This document shows, piece after piece, positions 1 through 13,797 of a stretch of DNA of 64,000 nucleotides; position 1 is the first letter of the stretch; every line of letters begins with the position of its first letter. The DNA is from Augochlora pura (Eukaryota; Arthropoda; Insecta; Hymenoptera; Halictidae), in NCBI RefSeq assembly GCF_028453695.1, contig NC_135772.1:14818001-14882000 (forward strand), read 5' to 3'. The translations under genes and the position numbers were made by a program. The notes under the pieces were generated by a model. The model ran no database searches. It saw only the letters and a program-made list of their open reading frames with translations, and had not been told where the DNA came from.

Positions 1-366
1 GCGAGGTTACCCCACGTGGTGGTTGTGCGCGTAAACGGCAGTCACTTAATTAAAAATTACTTAATTACGTTCTTGGCACTAATTAGTGGCGCTTGGCTCT
101 CTCTCGCCCGTGCGCCTCGACTGCCTAGGCACCGTTGCCACCTCTTCTTTCTCTCTCGGTCCGCCCACACCACGACCTCCTTCAACCCTCTTGCCCTCCT
201 CGTCCGTTAGCTGCCTCCTTCATCTCCTCTTACACCCTCTTTCACTTCTACACTCCGTTCACAACCAGCCGGCAGCGAAATCTCTGTCTTGGTTTGCATT
301 CTTCTTCTCTCTTCCGCCGCCGCAATGCCGCCAACCCCTTACACCCTCCTCCAGGCTCCACCACCG

Positions 367-396
367 CCTCCTCCTCCTCCTCCTCCTCCTCCTCCT
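367..396. repeat. (CCT)n microsatellite
   Basis: About ten uninterrupted CCT triplets lie in a C/T-rich region. They account for the polyproline and leucine-rich frames around 86-712. Confidence 0.85.
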
Positions 397-1324
397 GCCT
401 CCTACTCCTCTTTCTCCACCTCCTTCACCTCCTCGCCATCGCCAACAATCCGCCCTACTCCCTCTTCCCCCTTTCTTTCCATGCTCACCGGAAGTCAGAC
501 TAGCAACGAGTTACCCGAAGCGCCGTAAACTTCCGGTTAACGTCATTTTTCTTTTAATTCGGTTTTCTTCCTGGTTTTCACGCACCGTCCACCCTCCTGC
601 CTTCTCGGCTCGAAGCCCCGTCCCGATCCCCGGCATCCGTCGAGATTACCCTTTTGTTGCCGGGTACACCGTTCCAGAGTCATCTTTGAGACCCTCCGTA
701 CATCGTGCTTGAGAAACGACTATCTTTTCTCAATGACGCCGTACCTTCGATTGTTCTATCCTTCGTCGGACAATTTATTTCTACCGATTGTCGGTTCTCC
801 GGAGGCGCAAGAGTCCGTATTAATCGGAATCGATGGATCGATGCCGCGTCTTGCAATTCAGTTTAATATTTGTCTGATCTGGACAACGTTGTCATCGACG
901 CCTTTTTCAAGGTGTCTGCGGGAACTCCACCGAAATCGGACGAATTCCTAATCCCGTAGACCCGAGCCGCGAAGATTCCAATCTCCGGAATTTCTCGACA
1001 CCTCGGCCTCGCTCGAAAAGAACAAGAGTCTTGATCAGGCAGAGACTCGGAGAAGGACGAGCAAGAGCGGGCTCACCACCCTCGTGAAATGTCAGTGCCG
1101 TAACATAAGGGGTTCCTGCTGGCGTTGCAGCAGGCAACCAGTCAGGCAGCAGAGCAGCATCGTTCCTTTTCGAATTTTTTGATAATGAACACAAGTACGA
1201 GAACCACGACTGGTATTGGCTGGGCGGCAGACAATGCGGTGGCCGCAGGGTTATCGCGGGAGGAACAACGAAGGAGGCGGGGGCTGGCTGACGGGGTTTC
1301 GATGGGAGTGAGTCTCCGCGCGGG

Positions 1325-1369
1325 GAGAGAGATAGATAGAGAGAGAGGGAGAGAGAGAGAGAGAGAAAA
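1325..1369. repeat. (GA)n microsatellite
   Basis: GA dinucleotides with GATA and GGGA interruptions. This is one of the few + strand GA tracts in the intron. Confidence 0.8.
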
Positions 1370-3390
1370 GGAGGACGAGGAACAGGCGCGGCGGAGCGGG
1401 GGGCAGCGGAGGGTGATACCAGGGGACTTTATAGGGGGATGTAAGCATCACCACTGCAAGGCTAATCCGCCACTATGAGCTGCTACTTGCAGCATGAGTA
1501 CGGTACACTCCCTGCCAAAGACCTTTTTCCTGCCACCCCCGCCTCCTGCCTTCTGTCTCTCCCACCCTCCCCCTCCTACGGCTTCGCCCTCCGGGGAGTC
1601 TCCTTTCCGGTCGTCCTGTTGGTCGAACGGAACGGTTCGTTGACCCTGCCAAGGGAGAATGCAAGCCGAAGGACGAACGAAGATGTTGCTTCTTCGGCCC
1701 TTTCTTTCCGACCGAAAGGGTGTGCTCTCGGGGATCTCGAGTGATTTCGACTACGCCCGGCTGCGGAAACCGCCGCCTGGTTGAAGTCTTCGTGCCCGCC
1801 ACAGAAAATATATCGGAGAGACTTTCGACAATTTCGTGATCACGATCTTTCCTTCATTTATTTGGAGAGGATAATTGTCTGGTTTGATCCAGTGCTCGGG
1901 TTCAACCACCATCTGTCCTCTAGAAAAAAAATGCTTAACGTGCATCTTAGTATGGCGACTCTATGATAGCATTCTGGGTTATCTAGCTTTCCCAACAAAA
2001 TTTATTATTGAAACCTCAACAATGTGACTGCCACGAAACGTGGAAAATGACGAGAAAGTAATTGATAGCTTTTCGATGTTCAATCGATTAAATAAAACTT
2101 TTCAGCGTTATGAAATTTTTTAAGCCGTTGGCGCGGCAGTCAAAGTGTTTTAAATTTTAAGGTTGTAATACCTAAAAGTATTTTAGTTACCTTTACGCGG
2201 TCTGGGAAAAGGATATTATCAAAATAATCATCGATTATAAATAGATTGCTGATATTTACGTAGATACGGCGCATGCTTCTCCTCTTCTCTTTTGAGACTT
2301 TCATGAAAGAACATGTGGAAATTAGAATCTGCCCATACGATTAAATCATAAATCGTGTTCGGAGTCTGCTTGAGTAACGTATCTTGCAGAAGATAGATGC
2401 TCGCAACGTCGTTGGCAATAGAATCCGACAAGGATTTACAAGAAGTAACGAATCGATTGAATCGTCGGGGACGCGATATAATGCACGGTGTCCCGGTTCG
2501 GCGAGACCCGGTTGTTTCATCATACCGCGGGTATTTAATATCTGGAGAAAAACTGCCGGTGAGGTTCTAAAGAATTTCATTGTCTTGGGCCGTGTATGAA
2601 CAGCGGGTCCGAGGGCTCGTTATCCGTCTTCCTATTGTTCGGCGAATGCATTCCTGCCAGACAGAAATTACACCGAAACATCTCCCGGGCCTAGTGTACA
2701 ATATCCGGTTCTCCCTAAGAAATATTGGAAATAGTTGGTCGATCCGCGAAGGAAACAGTTGGCAAGCTGCCTAGTTCTCTCTCGCCGCGGCTTTGCTCTG
2801 GATGTGCTACTTGCGATGCATTACTTAGCCCGGCAAGTGCAAGCACGAAGAGAGACCCAGAAAATTCATCGTCCGATGAATGCGCGCCGTCTGCGCGTCG
2901 GTTTTTTTCCTCGAGCCCCTCTGCCCCCCCTCTCCTCTCCTCGGCCCCTTTCGCGGCCACCCTCGTGCCCACCCTCGTGCCCCTACGCCCCCGCGAGAGA
3001 TCGCCCCGGCGTCGCGGGGCAGAAAAGGTACGCGGGCCGGCCGACCGCCGCCGACGCGGCTCTCTTGTTCGTTACGGAATTAAAATGCGATATTGACCAC
3101 GGAGAGGACTCCCGCTGCCGAGTAACTAAATATTGATCGTTCTCCTTTGCGGTCCTCTTTGTCTCATTTGCAACGGTAGAGGCCAACTGACACGAATATC
3201 TTCTTTTCTGCCTTAAGACGAGAGCACCAGCTATTACCGGGGCCGGGCTCGGTTTTCTCGCGACACTGATTCCACTCCTTGAACCCCTTCGCCCCCTTTC
3301 TTCCGTTGTTAAGTACACGCGGACTCGCCGGCTTTGAGTAATTGTTTCCCGTGGAACCGGCAGTCGTGTACTTTTCAGACGTTGCGAGAG

Positions 3391-3417
3391 AAAAAAAAGA
3401 GAGAGAGAGAGAGAGAG
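3391..3417. repeat. Poly-A plus (GA)n microsatellite
   Basis: An 8-base A run is followed by a clean GA run at 3399-3417. Confidence 0.8.
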
Positions 3418-4082
3418 TTTCTAGAACCCCGGGACTAGAGTTTTCTAGCCGGCGCGCCTCGGAAGGCGCACTTTTCCCGGAATTAATTAACACCGCCAGA
3501 CGCTGGGACCGTCGACGTTAATTTAGAATATAATCGTTTCAAAAATTATCGGCTTGCGCCACATTTCTTTCGTTTTATTTCCGTACAGTTTTCTTCTTCT
3601 GCGCGCGACCCTCTTATCGCGATACGAAAGACATCCGTATTTAAAGAACTTCGTTTGAATCGATTAGAACGATTCGGCTACATTATGGGATAAAAATGTT
3701 TTTACATCGGAAGAGAATATTGATTGCTTACAATTAATTTCCGTTAAATATTTCACCTCGTTCATTATTTCGATATAATATATTTAAGGACGCTGTCATT
3801 AAACTGCGGATTTAATGCATTCACTTCGAATGATTTAAAATCGGATCGAATAAACTGTTTCAAATAGAGCGATGGAATCTTTATCGCCGTGAGAATATAG
3901 TTTCGTAAACGAAAATATGTAGGGATCACAGAAATAAAATATTTTCGCTTCGTAATTTGAAAATCGGGTCCGGATTTTCTCGAGCTGGTCACCGCCGCAC
4001 CGGGTCTAACAAAATACGTAGTTGAAGGGACCTCAAATAAATTTGATAATAGCACCGCGCAATCTATTATTGCAGCACCGCC

Positions 4083-4128
4083 TCTCTCTCTCTCTCTCTC
4101 CCTCTCCCTCTCTCGCTCTCGCTCTCCA
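4083..4128. repeat. (CT)n microsatellite
   Basis: CT dinucleotides with CCT and CG interruptions. Confidence 0.8.
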
Positions 4129-5100
4129 GGTCTCTCCCCGGGCGTACCTGCTGTCGGCCGTCATTTTTCATCCCGGTTCGAAGGATTTTCGCGGAAAAAG
4201 CGTGCCCGCCTGGCTAACTGACGTGTATCCCTTGCTCGCGCAAAATCTCGTGAACACGAACGCACACGAGTGTACCGGCAAAGGCCCGTTATCCGCGAGA
4301 TAACGGAGACTCCGCACGAAAAATGTGAAATGATAATGTACTCGGTATCCCGCCCTAATCGGCTTTGTATCCGCCGTGATGGCTGCTGGACCGGGGGACT
4401 GCAAGCCGAGCGAGGACGTCGACGGCGCGGGGGCGGAAGGCTGGCAGCGCAGGGTTGGCCAGGGGACGGGGAACAGGGGAACATGGTGGAGAGGGACGGG
4501 GGCGGTGAGGGACGGCGGTGTCGGATCCTGGGGGCAGCTGGGAGATGCAAGTCTCCTCCGGCCTCCATGGAGGATTTAATTTACATCCACCGGCGAAAAA
4601 CGCGGAAAACAGTTTATCAAAAAAGTTACTGCGCAGGCTCCGACGGCAAAGAGGCAGATAGATAGATGGATAGAAAGAGGCAGAGGCAGGGGGACGGAGA
4701 GAGATAGAGAGAAAGAGAAGTGGGGGGAGGTGGACGAGGAAGATGTAGAGGAGAACGAGATGCCGGAGGGAAAGGGAGGGGGAGTGAGGGATAGAAAGAG
4801 GGTTCACGACGGCAGAAATGAAATTGTCCGTGCATGGATTACCGTCGACTTCGTTATACCCTCGAATTAGTCTCCCTCTCTGCCCTCCGACGTCCCTCTT
4901 TCTCCCGGTTCTACATGTCCATTCTTCCACCTCTACCGTGCGCGCGGGTGCATCATTTATTCACCGCTCCTAAAAAAACACTTAAGTATTTTTTAATAAA
5001 ACCTCTTAACCCGCGCGAACGCTTACACCTCCGCCGTTTATTGCGCCGCGACTTCCAACGGCCGTTTCTTTTAACATTCCTCGAAACGTGAAACGATTGC

Positions 5101-6440
5101 GCCTATTATTTCATCCGAACACCTCGAGCAGGTCGCGCGACCGTTTTTCGAACGTCGCTTACGGGGACGCGGGATCGTCTGCTAGGAACGGCCAGTATTA
5201 TTCACCTTGGCGTCTCGCGCCCGCATTGCGTCGGTCCTCCTTCAACGAATCGGGCGGGAGAAACGGCGAAAAAAAAAAACGGAAAACAAAAAAAAACCCA
5301 ACCGGGGACCGTTTAAGTGAGAAGAATGCTCGCGCGTGACCCCTGACGCGGAAAACGTTCATGGGACGGGCTCGTCGAGCGTAACTTTAAATTTCCCGCT
5401 AATCCCACGGGGAATCGGTTCGATTTCTCTTGTGACGTTTCGCGGCAAAACGTCGGGATTCGAAATCGGCGTGGACCGAGCGTAAAATTACTGTTTCGGC
5501 CAACATTTACCCTGGTACTCGGGGGGTAACGTTCGACTGGACAGCGACTCTGAATTGATTTCGTTTGAAATCCCACCCCCGCCGTCCCTCCTGCCTCTTC
5601 TGCGTCCGCCGTTCCACCCTCCTTCTTCTCTCTCTCTCTCTCCCTCGCTCTCTTCCTCCCTCTATACCTCTCTCCCTCTTTCTCTCTCTCTCTCTCTCTC
5701 TCCCGCCCTCCCTCTCTCTCTTTCGTTCTCTCTGCCCGGATCGTTGTTCGCCACCCTCGATTTTCTGCTCTCGCTCTTACACCGGCTCTCTCCTCCCCTC
5801 TCGTTCGCTCTACCTGGGCTCCGCTGTCCCTCTCTCGCGACCGTCGCCCACCCCGTGCAGCCCACACCCGCGCCGCTCCTCTCCGCTTTCAAATCTCGTC
5901 CGGGTCTGCGACGTCTACGTACAGGCTGGGCAAAATGCATTTCATTCCGCGCCATTTTCTATCGGTGGCATCGCGCGCGAGCGGACTTCCCCGGAAACGG
6001 GAAAAACGACGGGCACATTAGTCCGCGGGGGCCAACGGCTCGCGCGGTATACGCGACCGGCGAAAGTGATTCCGCAATCAATAACCGGCAACGGCGGTTT
6101 CCACGGTGCGTGGCCCCGTCGAAATTTCTGCAATTTAGCCAGCGATCGCGGGAACAATGCGAGCCCGTGGCCGCCCGGCCATAGGCGTGATACGAGCCTA
6201 CAAGGCTTTCCGCCCCCCGCGCTTTGTTTTTCCGGTCGGCACACGGCGCATCCCCTCGCTGTCTAAACACTCTTCGACTCCAAACAACGCTACTTTTCGC
6301 TGATAGCCGCCCCGTTCGTTCCTCCTCCTCCTCCTCTTTCCCCGTTCCGGATAGCGACGATCACGCGTTACGCGAGCAGCTCGCGTTTTCTCGCGCGAGC
6401 TTGAGCGTGGTTTGCAAAATGGTCGGAGAGAACATTTCAT
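5101..6440. other. Intronic CpG-rich block with long CT tracts
   Basis: CpG dinucleotides are dense and undepleted throughout, notably at 5100-5240 and 5930-6420. The centre (5625-5740) is an interrupted CT microsatellite. Frames of about 100-230 residues cross the block on both strands, but they are Leu-Ser, Arg-Glu or Arg-rich products of the base composition and none resembles a protein family. The block could be an unmethylated regulatory region, but nothing in the sequence proves it. Confidence 0.5.
5625..5740. repeat. Interrupted (CT)n microsatellite
   Basis: Several CT runs are joined by short C- or T-rich interruptions. They generate spurious Leu-Ser frames on + and Arg-Glu frames on minus. 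Confidence 0.8.
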
Positions 6441-7795
6441 TTGAAACCTTCGATTCGCGACCGAGTTGTTGTTACGTTCCGCAGGGTGCATACTTCTCGT
6501 TGTATTTCCGTTTGTGACGGAGCATTGTAGAAATCATTAAATCTTATGCAATCGTCGTGTAATCGAGTCGAGTATTTCGCACGAGTGCTTTACGTAATTT
6601 CCATGCTTCTTGATATTAAAAATTCTGTGAAATAATAAACGGCGCTTCTGTCGAGCGTAAATTGGATCGTCGATTCGTGATACAATATTCGAGTGTTTCC
6701 TGTAAAAAGTTTGAATTTGTTAAGAGATCCAGAACTTCCCATCCACCTAGAGATTCGAGTTTATTTATGGCGCGGGTGGATGATGGTCCGTTGAACTGCG
6801 GGCCTCATCTGTAGCGATTGAATTTTCGTTTAATTCAGGTTCCGTTCCGGCTTGGAAAATTTGTATGTCGCATAGAAATCCATTAACAATAATAAGTAGT
6901 GGCGCGACACGGGCAGAGTTATGGTCGTAGCGGGCACCGCGCGCGTAACGCGACCAGTTACGGCCGGCGATGCCTGAAAAGAGGGAAAACCGCGAAATAA
7001 TACGGTAGCGCGATCAGTTCAAAATTCAACCGTTCGCTTCTGACGGACTCTGGTAATCAATGAACCTTATGTGAACCAAAGAGAGAGATCAATGGACGTG
7101 AATGACTCGATGACGCCGATAGGAGCAAAATGAACTCGATGATCGTCAAGCGGCGCGCGAGATTAAATGAAAGGGTTAGTTGAAAAAAGAAGAGAAAGAT
7201 TTGTAGGAGAGATCCAACAACTACCCCCGGCCCAACCGATAATATCCGTCGTCTATTCAAAGATGAGGGAGAGAGGAGGGTCGGTGTCACTGGTCCCGGA
7301 GCCACGTCATTCGATATTTTTGTCAGTAAAACGATATCAGGCAAATTGCATCTGTCCTTTACACCGTGGCTCCAAGCCAGATCAAACGGTATTCGTCCTG
7401 GGATATTACTCTTCCCCGGTCCCAGACTGCACTTTCTCGCTCCCATCCGGGAACAGCGGACGTCGATCGGGTGTCTTTCGACGCTAGAAAGGGCGCGCGG
7501 CGGAGGAACGAGGCGGGGACGGGCAATAAATTTATAGGCGCTTCGGGCACAGATTTATCGAACAATCTACTCTATGTTTTCGCGTTCCGAAACGTCGAAT
7601 TGATAGCGAGCTTCTGAAAACTTCTGCTCCATCCGACTCTCGCCGTTCTCTTCCATTTTCCACGTAGCGCGCGCTGGTGCTCGGCTGAAATCCTAACCGA
7701 GATGGATGTTGATAATTTGTCCCGGCTACGCGAGGCCGCTTGATTTTCTTCGCGTTTGGCGCCCCTCCAAAATAACCGACTCGGACGGGCGCAGG

Positions 7796-7840
<45 letters not shown>
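7796..7840. repeat. (GA)n microsatellite
   Basis: A long, nearly pure GA run with one CA interruption. It is the longest GA run in the intron. Confidence 0.85.
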
Positions 7841-7842
<2 letters not shown>

Positions 7843-10680
7843 GCCACCGTGCCCTGGGCAATGGCCGTCGAACGGGACTCTTATTGGCGTCGTATGTAAA
7901 TCGCCCATATGCCGAGTCGACTCTTGAGCACATTGCAAGCATGCGGGCAAACGAAATACGCAAAGCACGACTATCTTACGACACGACCATACGGGCGACA
8001 AGTAGGCCGACGTCGTTAAAGGAGTAGCAACCTCGGACGTGTCTGCCGAGAAAACTGTTGGGGGGGACCTTTTTCGAACCGCGATAATGTTTCTGCCACT
8101 TGGAGGCTCGATCGGCCGAGAAATCGGGAGGGGAAAGCGAATGCCTAGAAATACTTGTTCAGTTTCTTTTTAGACAGATTTCGTACAGAGAACACGTTAC
8201 GATCTTCTGCTTTTTTACTTCTATACGATAAACGTTATAACAAGCAAAAATATACGAACGTGAAATTGGATTTGTTGAAGCCCCTTACAGAATCGATCGA
8301 AATGCCTCAAGGATTTTGTAGATTTATTATTTATCTCTTGAAATAGTATCCGAGAAAATGTCACTCTGTAAACTTTAAAATCAAAGCTATTAAGAAGAAA
8401 TTTAATATTTTTGGGAGACGTTTCTGGCGAACCATGTTCCAATGACTCTCACAAATTAGGCTGATGTTCACGAGGAAAGTGATCGCGTATCGTTGACACG
8501 GTCAATTAATTCTAGAGCCGGAAACATTGCGCGCGAACACCTCGCGACGTTCATTTCACGGCTTCGGAAATAAGGGCCCGGTCTACCTGGCCCCGATGCG
8601 CCGGGATCGTTTTCGAGGCATGAACGTAAGTCGGTCAAATATTTACGGGAGCCTCGGTTCATCCCCAGTGGTCGACAGTTGTCTAGCAAATCCTATTTAC
8701 TGTTACCCAACCGACTATGTGCACTAGAGATGCTGGGGGATGCCTATCGCCCCTAGCTAACCTACTGCCCTACTGCCATCAGTCTCACCCCTGAAAGAGT
8801 CCCTCGTATCTTTCTTTCTTTCACGGGCTTTCGCATGTTTTTCGTCTCCCTCGTTCTCACATGCCGCAGTCGGGCTCTTGCTTTTTTCCCTTGGACCCCT
8901 CGTCCCCCCCCCGGACGACGACACCATCCTTCATCGAACGTGTAACGGTCCCTCGATAGATCGGATCATGCGATGATTTCACGATTTCCGTTTTCTGTGG
9001 GACCGCTGCGGGGAGACCGTGCGTTTCCAAAGGTTTCTCAGCCTAGGGAAACCGATCCCCCGTTCGCGTGCGCTTTAACCCCGCCCCTTTCTCATATTCT
9101 TCCACTAATTCTTTGGAAAATCCTGGAACAAATGTACAGCGTGAGTCAGAGGATCTTCCGAGGACGAGCCAAACGTCGAGTTCGTTGCTCGAGCGCAACG
9201 GATCGCGCGAAGTTTTTTGCACTTCGCGAGCGACGCGGGTGTACAGCCTGCGTAACGATAGATAGACGCGTCCTCTGATCGGCCACCAGAGATTCCCTGA
9301 AAAACTGCGACCTAGACCCGCGTCTCTGTTTCGCCTTGCAGTTCTTTTAAGCTGCAGGCTGCGTTCGTAATGTGGTTTAGCGTGGCATGACAGGAGGTAA
9401 ACTTGACGACAAAGAATTATTGATTTTTTCTGAGCGAGTTGAACGAGTTGCTGGGCGGTTGAGCGGTCCCGGTAGGGTATTCGACAAAGGATGTTTTCCG
9501 AGTCCCTAACCTAGGTAACCCTTCTCCTACGCGTCTCTCCGATGTGTACGTGTTAATGTGAGCTACCCGGAGAGTCCGTGGGTGTACTTGCCCCTGCGTC
9601 GACGTGTGTGCCGGGGGTTCGTCCTACTCGTTTTTCTCTCTCCTTCTCCCTTTCGCTTGTCCTCTTTCCCCTCTTTTTTTTCGTCTCCGGCTGCCCGCAC
9701 GCCGCGCCGTGTGTACTCAGCCGATGCACCAAGGACTTAACTGCCTCATTGTCGTCCCAGCAGGCATCGGAGCTTCGGGACAGATGTGCAAAATTTAAGG
9801 TTAGAGTACCCAGAGAAATCGCCGGTGACGTCGAGACCCCGAGCTCTTTCATCGTCCTCGCAGCAACGGTCCCCATCGCCGAGACCCGATGAATGAGAGA
9901 GTCGATGACCGGCGCGCTGTTTCCTACGATTCGATTGGCAAACAGCGTAAGAATCCCGTCGGCCGCGTCTTCCTTCGGCTTTGCCAACTCGTTTTCGATC
10001 GTTGGAAATTCGCGGGGCCGTAGCCGTAGAAGGGGGAGGATGCACGTTCCATAAAAAGAAAAACTAAACGGCGGCTGGAAATTGAAGAGAGGCCTGGCTG
10101 GTTCAACGGTCAAGTAAGACGACCACAATTGCAAATGCACCGTACCGGAACCCGGTAATTGAACCATTAAAAATTCGATCGATCCATGCGGACCCGCCGT
10201 AATCACAGAATACTTTTAAAGCAAAGTGATCGGGCACTTTGGTTGCCCCGCGTCTGACATTCCCCGGCGCGGCGCGGAGCAGTGCACCGTTGCATCGGCA
10301 CCAGATACTGCTGCTGCCGGTGCCGCCGCTGAAAGTGCATCCACGTTAGAGCTCGGTCTTTTTGGAGCAGCATACACCCAAATAGTCTAGTCCAGCTTTC
10401 GCACCTTATGCACGCGAGGTTGCACATGCATAGTGCAACACGGTCGGTGCACTGGCTCGGCCGCTAGGGAAAAAATCGATCGAATAAAAAAATGCTTGAC
10501 CGATGCCGACGTGTGACGAGGACGCGAATCGCGACCAATAGGTGGTGGTGGAGGAGGACGAGGACGCCAGCGGGGTTAAAGGAGGGGTGGAAGGCGGACG
10601 AGGGCTTAGTACGCCAGCAGAAGGAGGGATAGTCCGGGACCATTGAAGAGTGAAACCGCTCAAAGCAGCTGCCCCCACCC

Positions 10681-10685
10681 CCTCC

Positions 10686-10730
<45 letters not shown>

Positions 10731-10750
10731 GCTCGCTCACTCTCTCGCTC
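10681..10750. repeat. (CT)n microsatellite with CTCG units
   Basis: A clean CT run is followed by GCTC tetramers. Confidence 0.85.
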
Positions 10751-11060
10751 TCGTCCAACCTTTCGCCCTCTCCGCCTCGCCTCTGATCCTCGCCTGCTTC
10801 GGCTTGTGCGCCCACCGACCCCAGAACCTCGACTCTCTCTTACTCCTCGCAGCTTTGAAAACCACCCCTCTCTACTTGGACGTATCATGCAGTCCTGCAT
10901 TACCCTCCCCTCCCCTCTCCTCCCCCCCTCCCCTACCCTAGCTTTCTTTTCTCCACCTCTCGCTCTATCGTTCCCTTAAGGGAGCCGAAAATCCCGCAGT
11001 AAGAGATTTCCATGTGGATGCGATCAGGAAACCAGGTTATGTTTCTGCGACTGATCACTC

Positions 11061-11091
11061 TTTCTCTCTCTCTCTCTCTCTCTATCTCTCG
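11061..11091. repeat. (CT)n microsatellite
   Basis: A nearly pure CT run with one CTAT interruption. Confidence 0.85.
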
Positions 11092-12910
11092 TCACGTGCT
11101 CCTAGGACTGGTTAACTATGACAAAAACTATTCGCGTTGCTTGTCCTGCCTTTTTATATTCTATGACCAGAGTTTATCGCACTTGTACTCGTATCGCGAT
11201 CACGCAACCTTCGACATCTTCAATTTTCGTATCAAAGATTGTAGACTCAATGAATCGAACAAAAAAATGTATAAAAATATTGGAGCACCGGTACTCGTGA
11301 ATGGACCGAAAAAACGGCTTACTTCGCACAGGGTGGAAAGTCTGCGTCAATGAAAAAGAGGCTATCGCTTACAGCGACGCATCGGTCGTGGTATGCAAAT
11401 GTCTATTCTCAATGAATACCGACTCACCCGCAGACAAGTTTTTCTCAGTCGGTTGCGGGTCTAATGCTCTTTGCATAATAAATTCAGGCCGGCGATTTGC
11501 ATCGGACAAGCGAGCGCGCGCGCGCGCGTCATGGTCGGCGACATAATTCGTCTATCTGACTCCCGAAAGCATCGATGTTCCCCGATCGATGGCTGAAAGA
11601 ATGAAAACGAGTTAGAGAGAAGAAAAAGAGAGGATCAACGAGGGGCGAAGAGCGAGCGGCGGGTAGAGGAGGGGGGGACACGCGAGGGGGGACAGCGCGT
11701 GTGTCTAAGGCAGCCAGATGCAGGAGAGGAAAAAAAAAGGAAAGAGAGAAAGACAAGGGCGGGCGAGGGGAGTCGAAAAGTAAGGGACACACGAGGAGCG
11801 TATTGTAAGATCGGCGCGTGCGGCACACGGAACCTTCGTTGGCTAAGTCTATGCCCTGTCGCAGAACCCCCCCGTGTTCAAGCCGGGCCCCCTTCGCCCC
11901 CCCCCCCCCCCACCCTTCTACCTTTTTCGTGCCACCGTTTCTCGAGTTCCCTCTATTATGAAGGGGCGAGGGCCCAGGAGCTCATTGTCGGGGGCACATC
12001 TGCTACGCGATTGCCGAACGATTGTCTCGCAAGCTTAGGAAACTCGCTCGTGGAAAAGAGGGTAGTTTAGCCAGCGGGTCGAGGAACCACGCCGGTCGAG
12101 ACATGGACACGCGTGTGTCCCTTTTGTGAAGATGGGCCGGTGGGACGGCTGTTTTCGAACTGGTGAAGTAACTTTCGCGCGATGCTTATCTGCTTGTTAA
12201 TGATTCGGCTCTTGTCCTGGCCGGTTCAACGAACGCGCGCGCGTTCTGTTGGCCGGCGTCCCCGAATTTCGGCAACCGTGCTTTGGTATCTTCTTTTAGC
12301 AGCGAGATTATTGGCTGCGAGTTGTTGGTGGTAGCTAATGAAATTTTTGGAGCGATTAACTAATATACGATTCGCAGTGTCCATCGTTTAGCTATTCTGC
12401 TTCTAAGAATTAAGATGAATAAGTGAGGATTCGTGTAGATTTGTACACTCTTCATTCGTCATCTTCGTATACATTAGGGATAAAGATTACAAGAAATTAG
12501 GAACGATTCATTCGTGCATCGAGACCGCAAAAAAATCGATGAGTCGTGTTGGTTTAGTGTATACCGCGAAGAGCGTCTGCTTCGTTACAGTTGTCCTCCC
12601 GGTTTCCCAGTGTCCTGAAAGAAATTCCAATTACGTTCCCCTGGCAATTTAAACGCGTGCGGCGCGCAACCCCGAGAAAATCATCTAATTCCCGTATCCA
12701 TTCGCCCCGGATGCCCTCAGATGTTCCGCGGAAAAGTTCATCGTTCACGAGCGAGGAGCTACGAGCCGTCACCCCCTACCGAAAGGCGTCACAGCGGATA
12801 TCACTAGGTTCCCCTGAGCCGCCCTTCGTTCTTCGCCGGGTCCAACGCGCCGCACCGCCGGTCGCAATCAACAACGCGTCGCAGCCCTTATAGTCGCCGG
12901 TAACCGTTGC

Positions 12911-12945
12911 GGCGCGGCGCGGCGCGGCGCGGCGCGGTGCGGCGC
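12911..12945. repeat. GGCGC pentamer microsatellite
   Basis: Seven consecutive pentamers occur, five GGCGC, one GGTGC and one GGCGC. The run is inside the CpG-dense intronic block. Confidence 0.9.
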
Positions 12946-13505
12946 GGGCACGTCGGTGCCGCAGAATGCATCGTACTTGGCTGAGTGGCCGTGACGGAGA
13001 AGAATGAAGTAATCACTTGTTAACTTGTATTTTAATTACTTGATTTTCCGGGCCGCGGTTGCGCCAGCGTCGACAACAGCGACGAGGAGGACGATGTGTA
13101 GCCGGGCGGGTCGGACGCGACGCCGCGGATGGAACGGGTGGCAACCGCGTGACGACGAGCGTCGTCGCGTTTGCCGCCTGAAAATCCGAGTGCAGATGGC
13201 GTTAAAGTGTTAATTACCAATTAAGAAGGGTGCACAGGGTGCAGCATCAAGACCCTGCGCGACACCTTTTTGAACGCGCCCTCTGAATGGACGTTTACGC
13301 CCTGACGGGCAAACGCGTGTACTCACCCATCCATCCGCGCTCATGAGCCACGCAACCACACGCGTCTACGTGCAACCGACACACCGATGGACAAGGACGG
13401 CCGCGTACGCGCGTGCACACTGGCGCGCACGCTGCGCTCGCAACCACGATTTGCCCGCAGAGAGAAGACGCGCGTCTGTGCAAGGTCTACTCGGTTGCAC
13501 GCGCG

Positions 13506-13630
13506 CGAGACGCGAAGGGACGCAACGAGACGCGGCGAGACGCGCAGCGACGCCGAGCGTCGCCGAGCGAGACCGCACACCAACACAACCCAGCCGCGGC
13601 CTGATCCGCGCGAGCGAGCGAGCGAGCGAG
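13506..13630. repeat. GACGC-type degenerate array and GAGC tetramer run
   Basis: Words such as GACGC, GAGACGC and GACGCC recur from about 13506 to 13565. A clean (GAGC)n run covers 13611-13630. Confidence 0.7.
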
Positions 13631-13797
13631 ACGCCGAGAGTACAAGCGCAAACACGTAAACATGCTCGCGCGGATGCTTAATGTTCTCTCGTTACATGCA
13701 CTTTCACGCCTCGTGCCCGTTACCCGTGAGGATAAAGTAGAGCGCGACACGACGTTCCTCTCGAATTCTTTGCTAGCTTCTTCTTCCGCACCCTCGC

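Larger units (their letters stand above)
1..5100. other. Intronic segment: pyrimidine-rich and mixed non-coding sequence
   Basis: Positions 100-500 are strongly C/T-rich on the + strand, with a (CCT)n run at about 367-396. GA-rich sequence lies at 1325-1370 and 3391-3417, and a CT tract at 4083-4128 is followed by a G/A-rich stretch at 4655-4800. Between 1960 and 2580 and between 3490 and 4030 the DNA is AT-rich and featureless. The open frames crossing the repeats are low-complexity and have no recognisable protein. No gene is called. Confidence 0.6.
6441..12890. other. Intronic segment without recognisable genes
   Basis: This is mixed-composition DNA with a GA tract at 7796-7840, CT tracts at 10681-10750 and 11061-11091, an alternating GC run at 11513-11528 and a 15-base C run at 11897-11911. 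A 217-codon antisense frame at 9553-10206 is open and not fully repetitive, but it matches nothing I recognise and ends in an Arg/Glu/Lys-rich stretch. I treat it as chance in GC-rich sequence. Confidence 0.5.

Noticed and set aside
86..712. Long Pro/Ser/Leu-rich frame at the window start.
   Set aside because: It is produced by C/T-rich sequence and a CCT microsatellite; two other frames are also open over the same bases.
1970..1992. Partial match to the mature miR-9 sequence (12 bases, GGTTATCTAGCT).
   Set aside because: The seed end differs and no complementary arm is present within 100 bases on either side, so no hairpin forms.
5313..6270. Several overlapping frames of 100-233 codons on both strands.
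   Set aside because: They come from CT repeats and stop-poor CpG-rich DNA and show no protein family features.
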